Source: Microtetraspora glauca | GTDB taxonomy: Bacteria > Actinomycetota > Actinomycetes > Streptomycetales > Streptomycetaceae | Direction of reading: 5' to 3' | Assembly: GCA_000721275.1 (NCBI GenBank) | Contig: JOFO01000056.1 | Coordinates: 1-33,494 of the forward strand | Length of the DNA stretch: 33,494 bases | Shown: piece after piece, positions 23,738 through 30,792 of the stretch | How the letters are laid out: the number at the start of each line of letters is the position of its first letter | Position numbering within the stretch: the stretch's first letter is position 1 | Program-made: the position numbers and the translations under genes | The notes under the pieces: model-generated | What the model was told of the DNA's origin: nothing | Database searches by the model: none | Seen by the model: only the letters and a program-made list of their open reading frames with translations

Positions 23738-25099
23738 ATGACAGCACCGGCGAACGCGCGCGAGGCCCTGGCCCTCGTCACCGACGACTTCACCGAACTC
23801 CCCCGCCCCGCGGCCCCGTCCGGCGGCGACGGGCCGCTGGGCTGGCCCGGCTACGGCCGGGCCCGGGCCGATGCCGCCGCCCGCTCGGGCGCGCCCGAGT
23901 CGGTGGTGTGCGGCACCGGCACGGTCGGCGGTACGCGGACGGTGCTGGTCTCCTTCGAGTTCGGCTTCCTGGGCGGCTCCATCGGCGAGGACACCGGCGC
24001 CGCGGTCGCCGCCGCGCACGCGCACGCCCGGGCGCACCGGCTGCCGGTGACCGTGCTCCTGGCGACGGGCGGCAGCCGGATGCAGGAGGGGATGCGGGCT
24101 CTGGTCCAGCTCCAGCGGCTGGCCGGGGAGTCGGCGCGCACCCGGGCGGCCGGCCTGCCGCAGCTTGCGGTGCTCCGCGATCCGGTGACCGGCGGCGGGT
24201 GGGCGACGCTCGGGGCGGGCGCGGACGTGGTCCTCGCGCTGCCGGGCGCGCAGGTCGGCTTCGCCGGGGCCCGGGTGCGGCCGGCGGGCGCCGACCCGGC
24301 GGTGTACACGGCGGAGTCGCAGCTCGCGCACGGGCACGTCGACGCGGTGGTGCCGCCCGGGGAGCTGCGGGCGGTGCTGGGCTGCTGGCTGTCGCTGCTC
24401 ACCCGCCCCGCCGGGGGCCCGGTGCCGCCGCCGTACGCGCTCGGCGGGACGGAGCCGGCGGGCAGCGGGCGGGAGGCGGTGGCGCGGGCGCGCCGCCCGG
24501 AGCGGCCCTGCGCGGACCGATATCTCGCCGCGGTGTTCACCGAGCGGGCGGAGCTCTCCGGCGACCGTGCGGGCGGCACCGATCCGGGGATGCGGTGCGG
24601 CTTCGGCCGGCTGCCGGACGGGCGGACGGCGGCGTACGCGGCGCAGTGCGGGACGGCGACCCGGCCGGCCGGGTTCCGTACCGCCGCCCGGCTGGTGCGG
24701 CTGGCGGGCCGGCTCGGGATCCCGGTGCTGACCCTGATCGACACGCCGGGGGCCGCCAACGACGCGGCGGCGGAGCGGGCGGGCGCGGGGCCGGCGATCG
24801 CGGAGCTGTTCGGGGCGGTCGCGGAGGCGCCGGTGCCGGTCACCGCCCTGCTGATCGGCGAGGGCGGTTCGGGGGGCGCGCTGGCGCTGGCGGCGCCGGA
24901 CCGGACGTGGGCGACGCCGGACGCGTACTTCTCGGTGATCGCGCCGGAGCTCGCTGCCGCGATCCTGAAGCGGCCGCCGGAGGAGGCGGACGCCCTGGCC
25001 GACCGGCTGCGGCTGCGCCCGGCGGACCTGGTGGAGCTGGGGGTGGTGCGGGGCGTGGTCGGCGCGCGGCCGGCGGAGCCGCCCGGCGGGGGGCGCTGA
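23738..25099 (+). CDS. Fused beta/alpha carboxyltransferase (AccD-AccA-like)
   Basis: This 453-residue protein combines both halves of an acyl-CoA carboxyltransferase. The N-terminal half shows the beta-type motifs ATGGSRMQEG and DPVTGGGWATLGAGADVVLALPG. The C-terminal half shows alpha-type LIDTPGAANDAAAERAG and IGEGGSGGALAL, which build the acyl-CoA and biotin sites in true carboxylases. The zinc ribbon of bacterial AccD is missing, and no biotin carboxylase or biotin carrier gene lies nearby. It could therefore be the transferase part of a split carboxylase, or a decarboxylase-like enzyme. The ATG at 23738 follows GGGAGG by 5 bases. The substrate is unknown. Confidence 0.8.
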   Translation: MTAPANAREALALVTDDFTELPRPAAPSGGDGPLGWPGYGRARADAAARSGAPESVVCGTGTVGGTRTVLVSFEFGFLGGSIGEDTGAAVAAAHAHARAHRLPVTVLLATGGSRMQEGMRALVQLQRLAGESARTRAAGLPQLAVLRDPVTGGGWATLGAGADVVLALPGAQVGFAGARVRPAGADPAVYTAESQLAHGHVDAVVPPGELRAVLGCWLSLLTRPAGGPVPPPYALGGTEPAGSGREAVARARRPERPCADRYLAAVFTERAELSGDRAGGTDPGMRCGFGRLPDGRTAAYAAQCGTATRPAGFRTAARLVRLAGRLGIPVLTLIDTPGAANDAAAERAGAGPAIAELFGAVAEAPVPVTALLIGEGGSGGALALAAPDRTWATPDAYFSVIAPELAAAILKRPPEEADALADRLRLRPADLVELGVVRGVVGARPAEPPGGGR

Positions 25100-25113
25100 C
25101 GCCGGGCAGGGGC

Positions 25114-25157
25114 GGGCCCCGGCGGTCCGGTGGGCTGGGACCGGGACTCCGGGGCCC
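25114..25157. terminator. Bidirectional terminator with nested hairpins
   Basis: GGGCCCCGG (25114-25122) pairs with CCGGGGCCC (25149-25157). Directly inside, CGGTCC (25123-25128) pairs with GGACCG (25138-25143). Together they give a 15-bp stem with one 5-base bulge and a 9-base loop. It lies between the convergent carboxyltransferase and Rho_N-like genes, so it can terminate both. Confidence 0.7.
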
Positions 25158-25201
25158 TCAGTGGTGCGTGTGATCGGTGTGGTCAGGGGGTCCGGCGCGG
25201 C

Positions 25202-25525
25202 TCAGTGTCCGAGGTTCTTCTTCAGCTCGGCCTTGTTCATCTGGGACCTGCCGTGCAGGTTCCGGCGCTGGGCCTCCGCGTAGAGCTGGTCGTAGGTGGG
25301 TCCCTCGGAGCCGCTGTGCGAGCGCTTCCCGCCGCGCCGTGACGACGACATGTCCTGGGTCGAGCTCTTGCTCGCCGTCTTCGACTCGCCCGCGCGGGCC
25401 CGTTCCTTGTTGACGGTGCGGGCGGCGATCTCCTTGGCGCGCTTCTCGCTCTCGCCGCGGTCCAGCGCGCTGTCCTTGATGTGCTCGTACTGCCGCTCGC
25501 GCTTGGCGTTCGATCCGCGGGGCAT
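25202..25525 (-). CDS. Small Rho_N/SAP-like domain protein ('plasmid stabilisation'-type annotation)
   Basis: This is a 107-residue, strongly charged protein. The N-terminal half is a lysine/arginine/glutamate-rich helix (SNAKRERQYEHIKDSALDRG...). A serine-rich linker follows, and the C-terminal 30 residues (YDQLYAEAQRRNLHGRSQMNKAELKKNL) match the Rho-termination-factor N-terminal or SAP-type helix-extended-loop-helix fold that contacts nucleic acid. GAGGAG stands six bases before the ATG. The gene is 21 bp downstream of the DUF3040 gene, in the same direction, and probably in one operon controlled by a SigB-type promoter. Homologues are often named plasmid stabilisation protein. I infer a nucleic-acid-associated stress protein. 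Confidence 0.75.
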   Translation of the reverse strand: MPRGSNAKRERQYEHIKDSALDRGESEKRAKEIAARTVNKERARAGESKTASKSSTQDMSSSRRGGKRSHSGSEGPTYDQLYAEAQRRNLHGRSQMNKAELKKNLGH

Positions 25526-25546
25526 CGTGGGCTCCTCTCGTGGGTG

Positions 25547-25867
25547 TCAGTACTCGGGCCGGTCGCCGCCCGCGTGCCGCCGGGTCCAGCGGACCACCAT
25601 GCGCAGCAGCACGATCAGCGTCACCACCCAGACGGCGGCGAAGGCCCAGGTCAGGGCCGGGCTGGAGGTCGCCGCCGCGAGGACCAGCAGCGCCAGCGTC
25701 GCGGCGGCCAGCATCAGGGCGCCGAGGCGGGGGAGCCGGGGCCGGGGGACGCGGAGGGAGGGGCGCCGGCCGGCCATCCGCCGGGCGAGGCCGTCGTCGG
25801 CGCTCAGCTGCTCCTCGATCTCGGCCAGCACGCGCCGCTCGTACGCGGAGAGCCGGGCCTCTTCCAT
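25547..25867 (-). CDS. DUF3040 family membrane protein
   Basis: This 106-residue protein has the DUF3040 hallmark start MEEARLSAYERRVLAEIEEQL. A short basic linker follows, then two transmembrane helices (about 50-68 and 72-90) and an arginine-rich tail. The ATG at 25865-25867 is chosen because GGAGGAGG stands eight bases upstream. A GTG three codons earlier (25876) would overlap that site. It is probably co-transcribed with the Rho_N-like gene 21 bp downstream. Upstream, overlapping the end of the preceding gene, is a SigB-type promoter. DUF3040 proteins are common in actinomycetes and their function is not established. Confidence 0.82.
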   Translation of the reverse strand: MEEARLSAYERRVLAEIEEQLSADDGLARRMAGRRPSLRVPRPRLPRLGALMLAAATLALLVLAAATSSPALTWAFAAVWVVTLIVLLRMVVRWTRRHAGGDRPEY

Positions 25868-25926
25868 CGCGGGCACCTCCTCCGGTCCTGGTCCCCCACC
25901 GGCGGCGGGGTCGTACGATGCGGCGG

Positions 25927-25951
25927 CTACCCGCTCCGGGCGCCTTCAGAC
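25927..25951 (-). promoter_or_regulatory. SigB-type promoter for the DUF3040 operon
   Basis: On the minus strand GTCT (25948-25951) and GGGTAG (25927-25932) are separated by exactly 15 bp. This fits the Streptomyces SigB-group consensus GNNT-N14-16-GGGTAC/T with one deviation (final G). It overlaps the stop codon of the upstream HATPase gene and would start transcripts about 50 bases before the DUF3040 ATG. The sigma factor gene encoded 0.6 kb away is the natural candidate to read it. Confidence 0.55.
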
Positions 25952-26401
25952 AACCGGACCGCCGCCGTCGTGGTCCTGCGGGAACGGAACCTCGCACCAG
26001 ACGGTCCGGCCGCGCCCGCGCGGCACCGAGCCCCAGGCGGCGGCGAGCCGCTGGACCAGGTAGACGCACTGCTCGGACGGCCGGCCCGGGTGGTGCCGGT
26101 CCTGGGGCAGGGGGCGCCCCGGGGCGGTGTCGCTGAGCTGGAGCCACACGCCGTCGACGGAACGGTCGAGGCGGAGCTCGTACGGGGTCCCCCCGCGCCG
26201 CACCGCGTGGGCGACGAGTTCCGTGGCCAGGAGGAGCACGTCCGCGGCGGCGGTCCGCGCCGCCGGGGAGAGCGGTCCGTACCAGTCCGCCAGCGCCTGG
26301 GCGGAGAGGTCGCGGACGAGACCGGCCGTGCCCGGACCTCCGCCGAGCGCGTACCGCCGGGTGCGCGCCACCGCGCGCCGACTCCTCGCAGCTTCCGCCA
26401 T
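25946..26401 (-). CDS. HATPase-fold anti-sigma-like protein with degenerate ATP site
   Basis: This 151-residue protein has the RsbW-like GHKL ATPase fold. The N-terminal helix (LVRDLSAQALADWYG) and the N-box helix AADVLLLATELVAHAVRRGG are recognisable. However, the magnesium-binding Asn of the N-box is replaced by His65 (ELVAH instead of E-[LV]-V-T-N). The G2 position reads SEQCVYLVQRLA rather than GHGLxxLxRLA. The G1 acidic residue (LSDTAPG) remains. Its kinase activity is therefore doubtful, and it may act by binding only. The start is ATG at 26399-26401. A GTG at 26458 would add 19 residues. It diverges from the sigma factor gene. Confidence 0.78.
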   Translation of the reverse strand: MAEAARSRRAVARTRRYALGGGPGTAGLVRDLSAQALADWYGPLSPAARTAAADVLLLATELVAHAVRRGGTPYELRLDRSVDGVWLQLSDTAPGRPLPQDRHHPGRPSEQCVYLVQRLAAAWGSVPRGRGRTVWCEVPFPQDHDGGGPVV

Positions 26402-26564
26402 GGTGCGCGCCTGACCGTGACCAAGGAGGTCGAAACATTCGAAATGGGTGAAAATCACTTCAGGAGGGAATCCTCTTCACGAGGACGTTCCACCGACGGA
26501 CCGCGACACCCGTCCTCCTTCCGATGACGGGGCCGGCCCACCGGAACCGTCGATAGGAAGACCG
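26402..26564. promoter_or_regulatory. Divergent control region upstream of the sigma factor gene
   Basis: This AT-richer stretch contains GAAATGGGTGAAAAT (26441-26455, plus strand), which recurs as GAAATGGAAGAAAAT in the same orientation ahead of the anti-anti-sigma gene. GGGTGA (26446-26451), with AGGT 15 bp upstream (26427-26430), is a degenerate SigB-type promoter. Hairpins GAGG-N4-CCTC (26464-26475) and GAGGACG/CGTCCTC (26481-26487 and 26511-26517) lie in the presumed sigma leader. Confidence 0.5.
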
Positions 26565-27491
26565 ATGACCATCGCCAGAGCCACCCACGCACCGTCGGCG
26601 CGCGGCCGCGACGACGGTCGTCCGCCCGCGGCGACCGTCCGGCGCCGGGCCCTCGGGGGCCTGTCGGAGCCCGAGAACCCCACGGCCGCGACGACCGACG
26701 ACGCCCGGACGCTGTCCATGGCCCTCTTCCAGCGGCTCCGCGCCCTCGCCGAGGGCACGCCGGAGCACGCGTACGTCCGCAACACGCTGGTGGAGCTCAA
26801 CCTGAGCCTGGTCAAGTTCGCCGCACGGCGCTTCCGCGGTCGGCCCGAGCCCACCGAGGACATCGTGCAGGTCGGCACGATCGGGCTGATCAAGGCGATC
26901 GACCGGTTCGACCCGGAGCGCGGGGTCGAGTTCTCCGCCTTCGCGCTGCCCACCATCGTCGGCGAGATGAAACGGTTCTTCCGCGACACCGGCTGGGCGG
27001 TCCGGGTGCCGCGCCGCCTCCAGGAGCTGCGCATCGACCTCGCCAAGGCATCCGACGAGCTGGAGCAGCGGGACGGCCACCGGCCCGACCGGGCGGAGCT
27101 GGCCGAGCGGCTGCACCTGACGCCGGACGAGGTCGCCGAGGGCGAGCTGGCCGCCAACGCCTACACGGCCCACTCGCTCGACGCCCCCGTCGGCGAGGAC
27201 GACTCCGACCGCGCCCCGCAGGGCACCGCGGGCCGGCGCACCGCCGTCGAGGAACCCGCCTACGAGCTGATCGACGACCTGGACTCGCTGCGCCCGCTGC
27301 TGGCCCGGCTCGACGAGCGGGACCGGCTGATCCTGTCGCTGCGCTTCGGCGAGGAGCTGACCCAGGCGGAGATCGGCGCCCGCATCGGCCTCTCCCAGAT
27401 GCACGTGTCGCGGCTGCTGGCGCGGATCCTCGGCGAGCTCAGGAGCGGTCTGCTGGAGGACGACGCCACGGAGGACCGGACGGCCTGCTGA
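26565..27491 (+). CDS. RNA polymerase sigma factor, SigB/SigF/SigG family
   Basis: This group-3 sigma factor of 308 residues directs RNA polymerase to stress or developmental promoters. Region 2 is clear (LVKFAARRFRGRPEPTEDIVQVGTIGLIKAIDRFDPERGVEFSAFALPTIVGEMKRFFRDTGWAVRVPRR). Region 3 follows, and region 4 ends with LTQAEIGARIGLSQMHVSRLLARIL. The SigB/F group has this exact FALPTIVGEMKR signature. An N-terminal tail of about 45 residues is disordered. The ATG at 26565 has AGGAAG four bases upstream. GTG at 26448 would add a long unstructured tail. It is flanked by HATPase and STAS genes, and its 3' end overlaps the convergent anti-sigma gene by 53 bp. Confidence 0.92.
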   Translation: MTIARATHAPSARGRDDGRPPAATVRRRALGGLSEPENPTAATTDDARTLSMALFQRLRALAEGTPEHAYVRNTLVELNLSLVKFAARRFRGRPEPTEDIVQVGTIGLIKAIDRFDPERGVEFSAFALPTIVGEMKRFFRDTGWAVRVPRRLQELRIDLAKASDELEQRDGHRPDRAELAERLHLTPDEVAEGELAANAYTAHSLDAPVGEDDSDRAPQGTAGRRTAVEEPAYELIDDLDSLRPLLARLDERDRLILSLRFGEELTQAEIGARIGLSQMHVSRLLARILGELRSGLLEDDATEDRTAC

Positions 27492-27909
27492 CCTCCAGCC
27501 ACACCACCTTCCCCGGGGCCCCCGGGCCCCGGGGCGTCGAGCCCCAGTCGCTCGCCAGCCGGTCGAGGACCATCAGCCCGTGGCCGCCCGGCAGCGAGGG
27601 CGAGCGCGGCGCCATCCGGCGCGGGGGTTCGGGGCTCCGGTCGGCGACCTCCACCCGCAGCAGCCCGTCGGTGTGGCGCAGGACGAACTCCTCCGGCCCC
27701 CCGCCGTGCAGACACGCGTTGGTGACCACCTCGGAGACCAGCAGCAGCACGTCCTCGACGCGCTCCCGCCCGAGGGCGCTCTCGGCCGGGATCCAGCCCC
27801 AGTCGGCGAGCGCCTTCGCGGTGAAGTCACGGCAGCGGGAGACCGCGCCCGCGCTCTCGCGCAGCAGGAGTCTGCGGGTCTGCGCGGGTGTTCCGCCGTC
27901 CTCGGTCAT
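27439..27909 (-). CDS. RsbW-like anti-sigma factor kinase (HATPase)
   Basis: This 156-residue serine kinase and anti-sigma factor carries all hallmarks of the GHKL fold: the N-box SEVVTNACLHGGGP with Asn64, the G1 acidic motif VADRSP, and G2 GHGLMVLDRLASDWG (about 109-123). In partner switching such proteins bind the sigma factor and, when ATP-loaded, phosphorylate the STAS antagonist. The ATG at 27907-27909 follows GGGAGGG by four bases. It lies 29 bp downstream of the STAS gene in the same operon. The last 20 residues (PSGPPWRRPPADRS) are an extension that overlaps the sigma gene tail to tail. Confidence 0.88.
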   Translation of the reverse strand: MTEDGGTPAQTRRLLLRESAGAVSRCRDFTAKALADWGWIPAESALGRERVEDVLLLVSEVVTNACLHGGGPEEFVLRHTDGLLRVEVADRSPEPPRRMAPRSPSLPGGHGLMVLDRLASDWGSTPRGPGAPGKVVWLEVSRPSGPPWRRPPADRS

Positions 27910-27938
27910 CTCGCCCTCCCGCACGGCCGGAGGGCCCG

Positions 27939-28361
27939 TCACGCCCGGTCCCCGGGACGGGCGCCGCCCGTCCCGTCGGCGGCCAGGGCGGCGCCCACGT
28001 CCTCGTACACCTGGAAGACGCGGAACGCCCCGGTGATCTCGAACATGCGGCTGACGGGAGGTCTCAGTCCGGCCAGGTCCAGTCGCGCCCCGGCGTCCAG
28101 GGCCCGGGAGCGGGCCCTGAGCAGCAGGTTGAGGCCGGTGGAGTCGCAGAAGTCCAGCCCGGCGCAGTCGACCACGATCCGGGCCGCGTCCTCGTGCTTC
28201 TCCAGGGCGGTGCGCAGGGGTTCGACCGTGTCGTGGTCCAGTTCGCCGAGCGGGACGACCACGACGGTGTCGCTCCCCCACGCGGACCGGACGTCGACCG
28301 TGAACCGGACCCGACGGGCGCTCGGCGGCTCCCCGCCGAACCCACTCCGCTCGCTGTCCAT
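27939..28361 (-). CDS. STAS-domain anti-sigma factor antagonist (RsbV-like)
   Basis: This 140-residue protein is the anti-anti-sigma factor of a partner-switching system. After a short flexible N-terminus, the STAS fold contains LGELDHDTVEPLRTAL and the phosphorylation helix LDFCDSTGLNLLLRA, with Ser74 as the expected target. When unphosphorylated it would bind the HATPase and free the sigma factor. The ATG at 28359-28361 is chosen for the GAGG five bases upstream. An earlier ATG at 28391 adds 10 residues and is possible. It is the first gene of an operon with the anti-sigma factor. Confidence 0.88.
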   Translation of the reverse strand: MDSERSGFGGEPPSARRVRFTVDVRSAWGSDTVVVVPLGELDHDTVEPLRTALEKHEDAARIVVDCAGLDFCDSTGLNLLLRARSRALDAGARLDLAGLRPPVSRMFEITGAFRVFQVYEDVGAALAADGTGGARPGDRA

Positions 28362-28473
28362 GCACGCCTCACCTTCACCGGGTGCATCCATTTTCTTCCA
28401 TTTCCGGACGGCGTGCGAGGAGAACCGTCCCCCTCATGCCGCCGGGCGGTCGCCGTGCCGTGCGCCGTCCGGG
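28362..28473. other. Intergenic region with AT-rich element and inverted repeat
   Basis: The minus strand reads GAAATGGAAGAAAAT (28390-28404), nearly the same as an element upstream of the sigma gene. A 10-bp inverted repeat (28404-28413 and 28463-28472, 49-base loop) brackets the rest. It may act as the terminator of the oxygenase gene, whose stop is at 28474, or as part of the STAS operon promoter. Confidence 0.45.
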
Positions 28474-29640
28474 TCAGAGCGCGGGCGGCGGCGGGGTCCA
28501 GCGGCTCTTCCGGGACACGCCCGTGTCGACGCCGTACTCCTTCCTCAGGTGCTCGGGGATGGCGTAGTGCATCACGCGGCCCCGGGTGAGCGTGGACAGC
28601 TCGAAGACCGACGTGAGGTGGCCGAGCCGGTCGAGCGCCCAGGCGGCGAACGGCGAGGCGTCCTCCACCGACTCCAGGACGCCCAGCAGCGCGGGCACGG
28701 CCTTCACGGCCGTGTCCCAGCGGCTGCGGGGCACGCCGAGCCAGTCGCCGCAGGTGTCGCCGACGAGGTGCCGGATGAGAGCGGAGACGACCGGGTCGAA
28801 GAAGGTGCCGGGGACGACCTCCTCGTACAGGTCGATCAGCTGGCGGGTGAGCACCACCCCCTCCTCGGAGGGGCCCATGTACCGCAGCAGGTACAGGTCG
28901 AGGTTGCGGCGCGCCTCGTCGAGCGTCTTCGGCACGGCCTCCTGGTCGACGCCGAGCATCGCGCCGACGACCCGCCAGGCGTAGTAGTACGCCTCCGCGC
29001 CCTCGGTGGACATGTGGATGCCGAGCCGGTGGAGGCTGTCCAGCACGAGCATCGAGAAGAACATCTGCCCGCCGATCATGTCCTCCTGGCAGATGGGCAC
29101 GCCGTCGGCGGCGGTGTCCCAGCGGTCGGAGCGGATCAGGTGGTGGCGGATGGAGGCGTGCAGGAGGCGGACCTTCTGGGCGGCGGGGACGAACCGTCCG
29201 CCGGCCTCGAAGGCGTCGGGCCGCATGAGGTAGACGGTGAACTGGCCGGTCTCGGCCATCCGCTTGCTCGGGTAGCGCAGGCCGTGGGTGGCGGAGAGCA
29301 GCCGGGCCACGCGCGGGACGACGTAGCAGGCGGGCATGGCGGCGAAGGAGAGGGCGGTGTTGATGTGGACGTTGTTGTCGGTGAAGAAGAGCCGGGCCTT
29401 CTCCATCTCGTTCCAGTCCACCCAGGCGGGCGGGACGGCGGTGGCCTCCAGGTACGCGCGGGCCACCTCGGGGAGGCCGGCGGGCAGCTCCTGGCCGGAG
29501 ACCGAGACGTACCGCATGAGGGAGTTGAAGAGGCCGACCTCGCCGCGCTCGAAGAGGGTCGCGACGACCGCGTCGGCGAGCTCGTCGCCGCTGTGGCGCA
29601 GGGCGTCGAGGGACGCCTCGGTGGGCGTGGTGGTGGTCAC
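28474..29640 (-). CDS. DUF2236 haem oxygenase of the latex-clearing-protein/MpaB type
   Basis: This 388-residue protein belongs to the rubber-oxygenase/MpaB (DUF2236) fold. R127, T131 and H161 are spaced exactly as Arg164, Thr168 and His198 (axial haem ligand) of Lcp from Streptomyces K30. H161 lies in LLHASIRHHLIR, and the helix before contains KRMAETGQFTVYLM. No signal peptide is visible, unlike exported Lcp, so it probably acts inside the cell. Downstream of a polyprenyl diphosphate synthase gene (96 bp away, same strand), it may cleave or oxidise an isoprenoid. The start is ATG at 29638-29640. A role in oxidising another hydrophobic compound is possible. Confidence 0.82.
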   Translation of the reverse strand: MTTTTPTEASLDALRHSGDELADAVVATLFERGEVGLFNSLMRYVSVSGQELPAGLPEVARAYLEATAVPPAWVDWNEMEKARLFFTDNNVHINTALSFAAMPACYVVPRVARLLSATHGLRYPSKRMAETGQFTVYLMRPDAFEAGGRFVPAAQKVRLLHASIRHHLIRSDRWDTAADGVPICQEDMIGGQMFFSMLVLDSLHRLGIHMSTEGAEAYYYAWRVVGAMLGVDQEAVPKTLDEARRNLDLYLLRYMGPSEEGVVLTRQLIDLYEEVVPGTFFDPVVSALIRHLVGDTCGDWLGVPRSRWDTAVKAVPALLGVLESVEDASPFAAWALDRLGHLTSVFELSTLTRGRVMHYAIPEHLRKEYGVDTGVSRKSRWTPPPPAL

Positions 29641-29736
29641 GGGTGCGCTCCAGGGTCGGGTGGGGTGGGTGCGGGGCGGTCGGGGCGGGGCGGTGCCGGG
29701 TGGGGTGGCGTGGGGTGAGCCAGGCGGGGCCGGCGT
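29641..29736. other. G-rich, G-quadruplex-prone intergenic region
   Basis: The plus strand carries dense G-runs, for example GGG-TC-GGG-T-GGGG-T-GGG-TGC-GGGG (29653-29676), a classical four-tract pattern with short loops. Further GGGG tracts continue to about 29720. Because the flanking genes run on the minus strand, the G-rich strand is the template. No promoter hexamers are seen. Confidence 0.6.
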
Positions 29737-30792
29737 TCAGTGGTGGCGGACGGCGGCGCGGTGGGCCAGGTCGGTGAGGGCGCGGCGGGCGGGGCCGGGC
29801 AGGTCGAGCTCGTCCAGGGCGCGGACGGCCTCCTCGACGCGGCCGGCGATCATCCGCTCGACGCGGGCGGGCGCGCCGAGTTCGGCCATGAGGGCGCGGA
29901 CCTCCCGCAGCGCGTCGTCGTCGGGCGGCGCGTCGCCGCCGAGGGTCCGGCGCAGCAGCTCGCGCTGGGCGGGGCCGGCGGCGCTCCAGGTCTCGGCGAG
30001 CAGCACGGTGGGCCGGGCGGTGCGGAGGTCGTCGAGCGGGGCCTTGCCGGTGCGGGCTGGGTCGCCGAAGAGGCCGAGCAGGTCGTCGCGGAGCTGGAAC
30101 GCCTCGCCGAGCGGCAGTCCGTACCGGGACAGTCCCTCGCGCAGCGCGGCGGGGGCGCCGGCGAGCAGGGCACCGAGGAGGACGGGCTGTTCGACGGTGT
30201 ACTTGGCGGTCTTGTAGCGGACGACCTTGAGGGAGGTGCCGGTGTCGGGGAGGCCGCCGGTGTGCAGGATCTCCAGCGCTTCGCCGGCGACGAGTTCGCG
30301 GGCGAGGGCGGCCCACAGCGGGCGGCCCCGGGAGAGGTACGCGGCGGGCAGCCCGGACTCGGTGTAGAGGCGGCCCGCGAGGGCCATCAGGTGGTCGCCG
30401 AGGAGCAGCGCGAGCGCGCGGGCCGCCGCGCGGGGGCGCCGGCGGGGGTGCGGCAGGGCGGCGAAGGCGTGGTGGGCGGTGGGGCGGCCGTGCCGGAGCG
30501 GACTGTCGTCGATGAGGTCGTCGTGGACGACGGCGGCGGCGTGCACCAGTTCCATGGCGGCGGCGGCCCGCATCAGGGCGTCGCTGTCGGGCTGTCCGGC
30601 GGCGCGCCAGCCCCAGTAGCAGAAGGCGGCGCGGAGCCGTTTGCCGTGCCGGGCGGTGGCGCGCAGGGCCTCGGCGAGCGGGTCGAGGGCGTCGTCGACG
30701 GCGAGGAGTTCCCGGGCCTCCTCGTCGAGGACGCCGGCGAGGACGGTGTCCGTGCGGGTCTTGAACGCCTCCGGCGCCCAGACGTCACTCAT
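29737..30792 (-). CDS. Polyprenyl diphosphate synthase
   Basis: This 351-residue trans-isoprenyl diphosphate synthase elongates allylic diphosphates with isopentenyl diphosphate. The first aspartate-rich motif is DDLIDD (91-96) and the second is QLRDDLLGLFGD (about 233-244). KTAKYT lies before it, as expected. Residues 4 and 5 before the first motif are alanines, which favours a product longer than C15 (GGPP or more), but this is only a rule of thumb. The ATG at 30790-30792 overlaps the small upstream gene by 8 bp. It is probably the second gene of an operon with the downstream oxygenase. Confidence 0.9.
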   Translation of the reverse strand: MSDVWAPEAFKTRTDTVLAGVLDEEARELLAVDDALDPLAEALRATARHGKRLRAAFCYWGWRAAGQPDSDALMRAAAAMELVHAAAVVHDDLIDDSPLRHGRPTAHHAFAALPHPRRRPRAAARALALLLGDHLMALAGRLYTESGLPAAYLSRGRPLWAALARELVAGEALEILHTGGLPDTGTSLKVVRYKTAKYTVEQPVLLGALLAGAPAALREGLSRYGLPLGEAFQLRDDLLGLFGDPARTGKAPLDDLRTARPTVLLAETWSAAGPAQRELLRRTLGGDAPPDDDALREVRALMAELGAPARVERMIAGRVEEAVRALDELDLPGPARRALTDLAHRAAVRHH

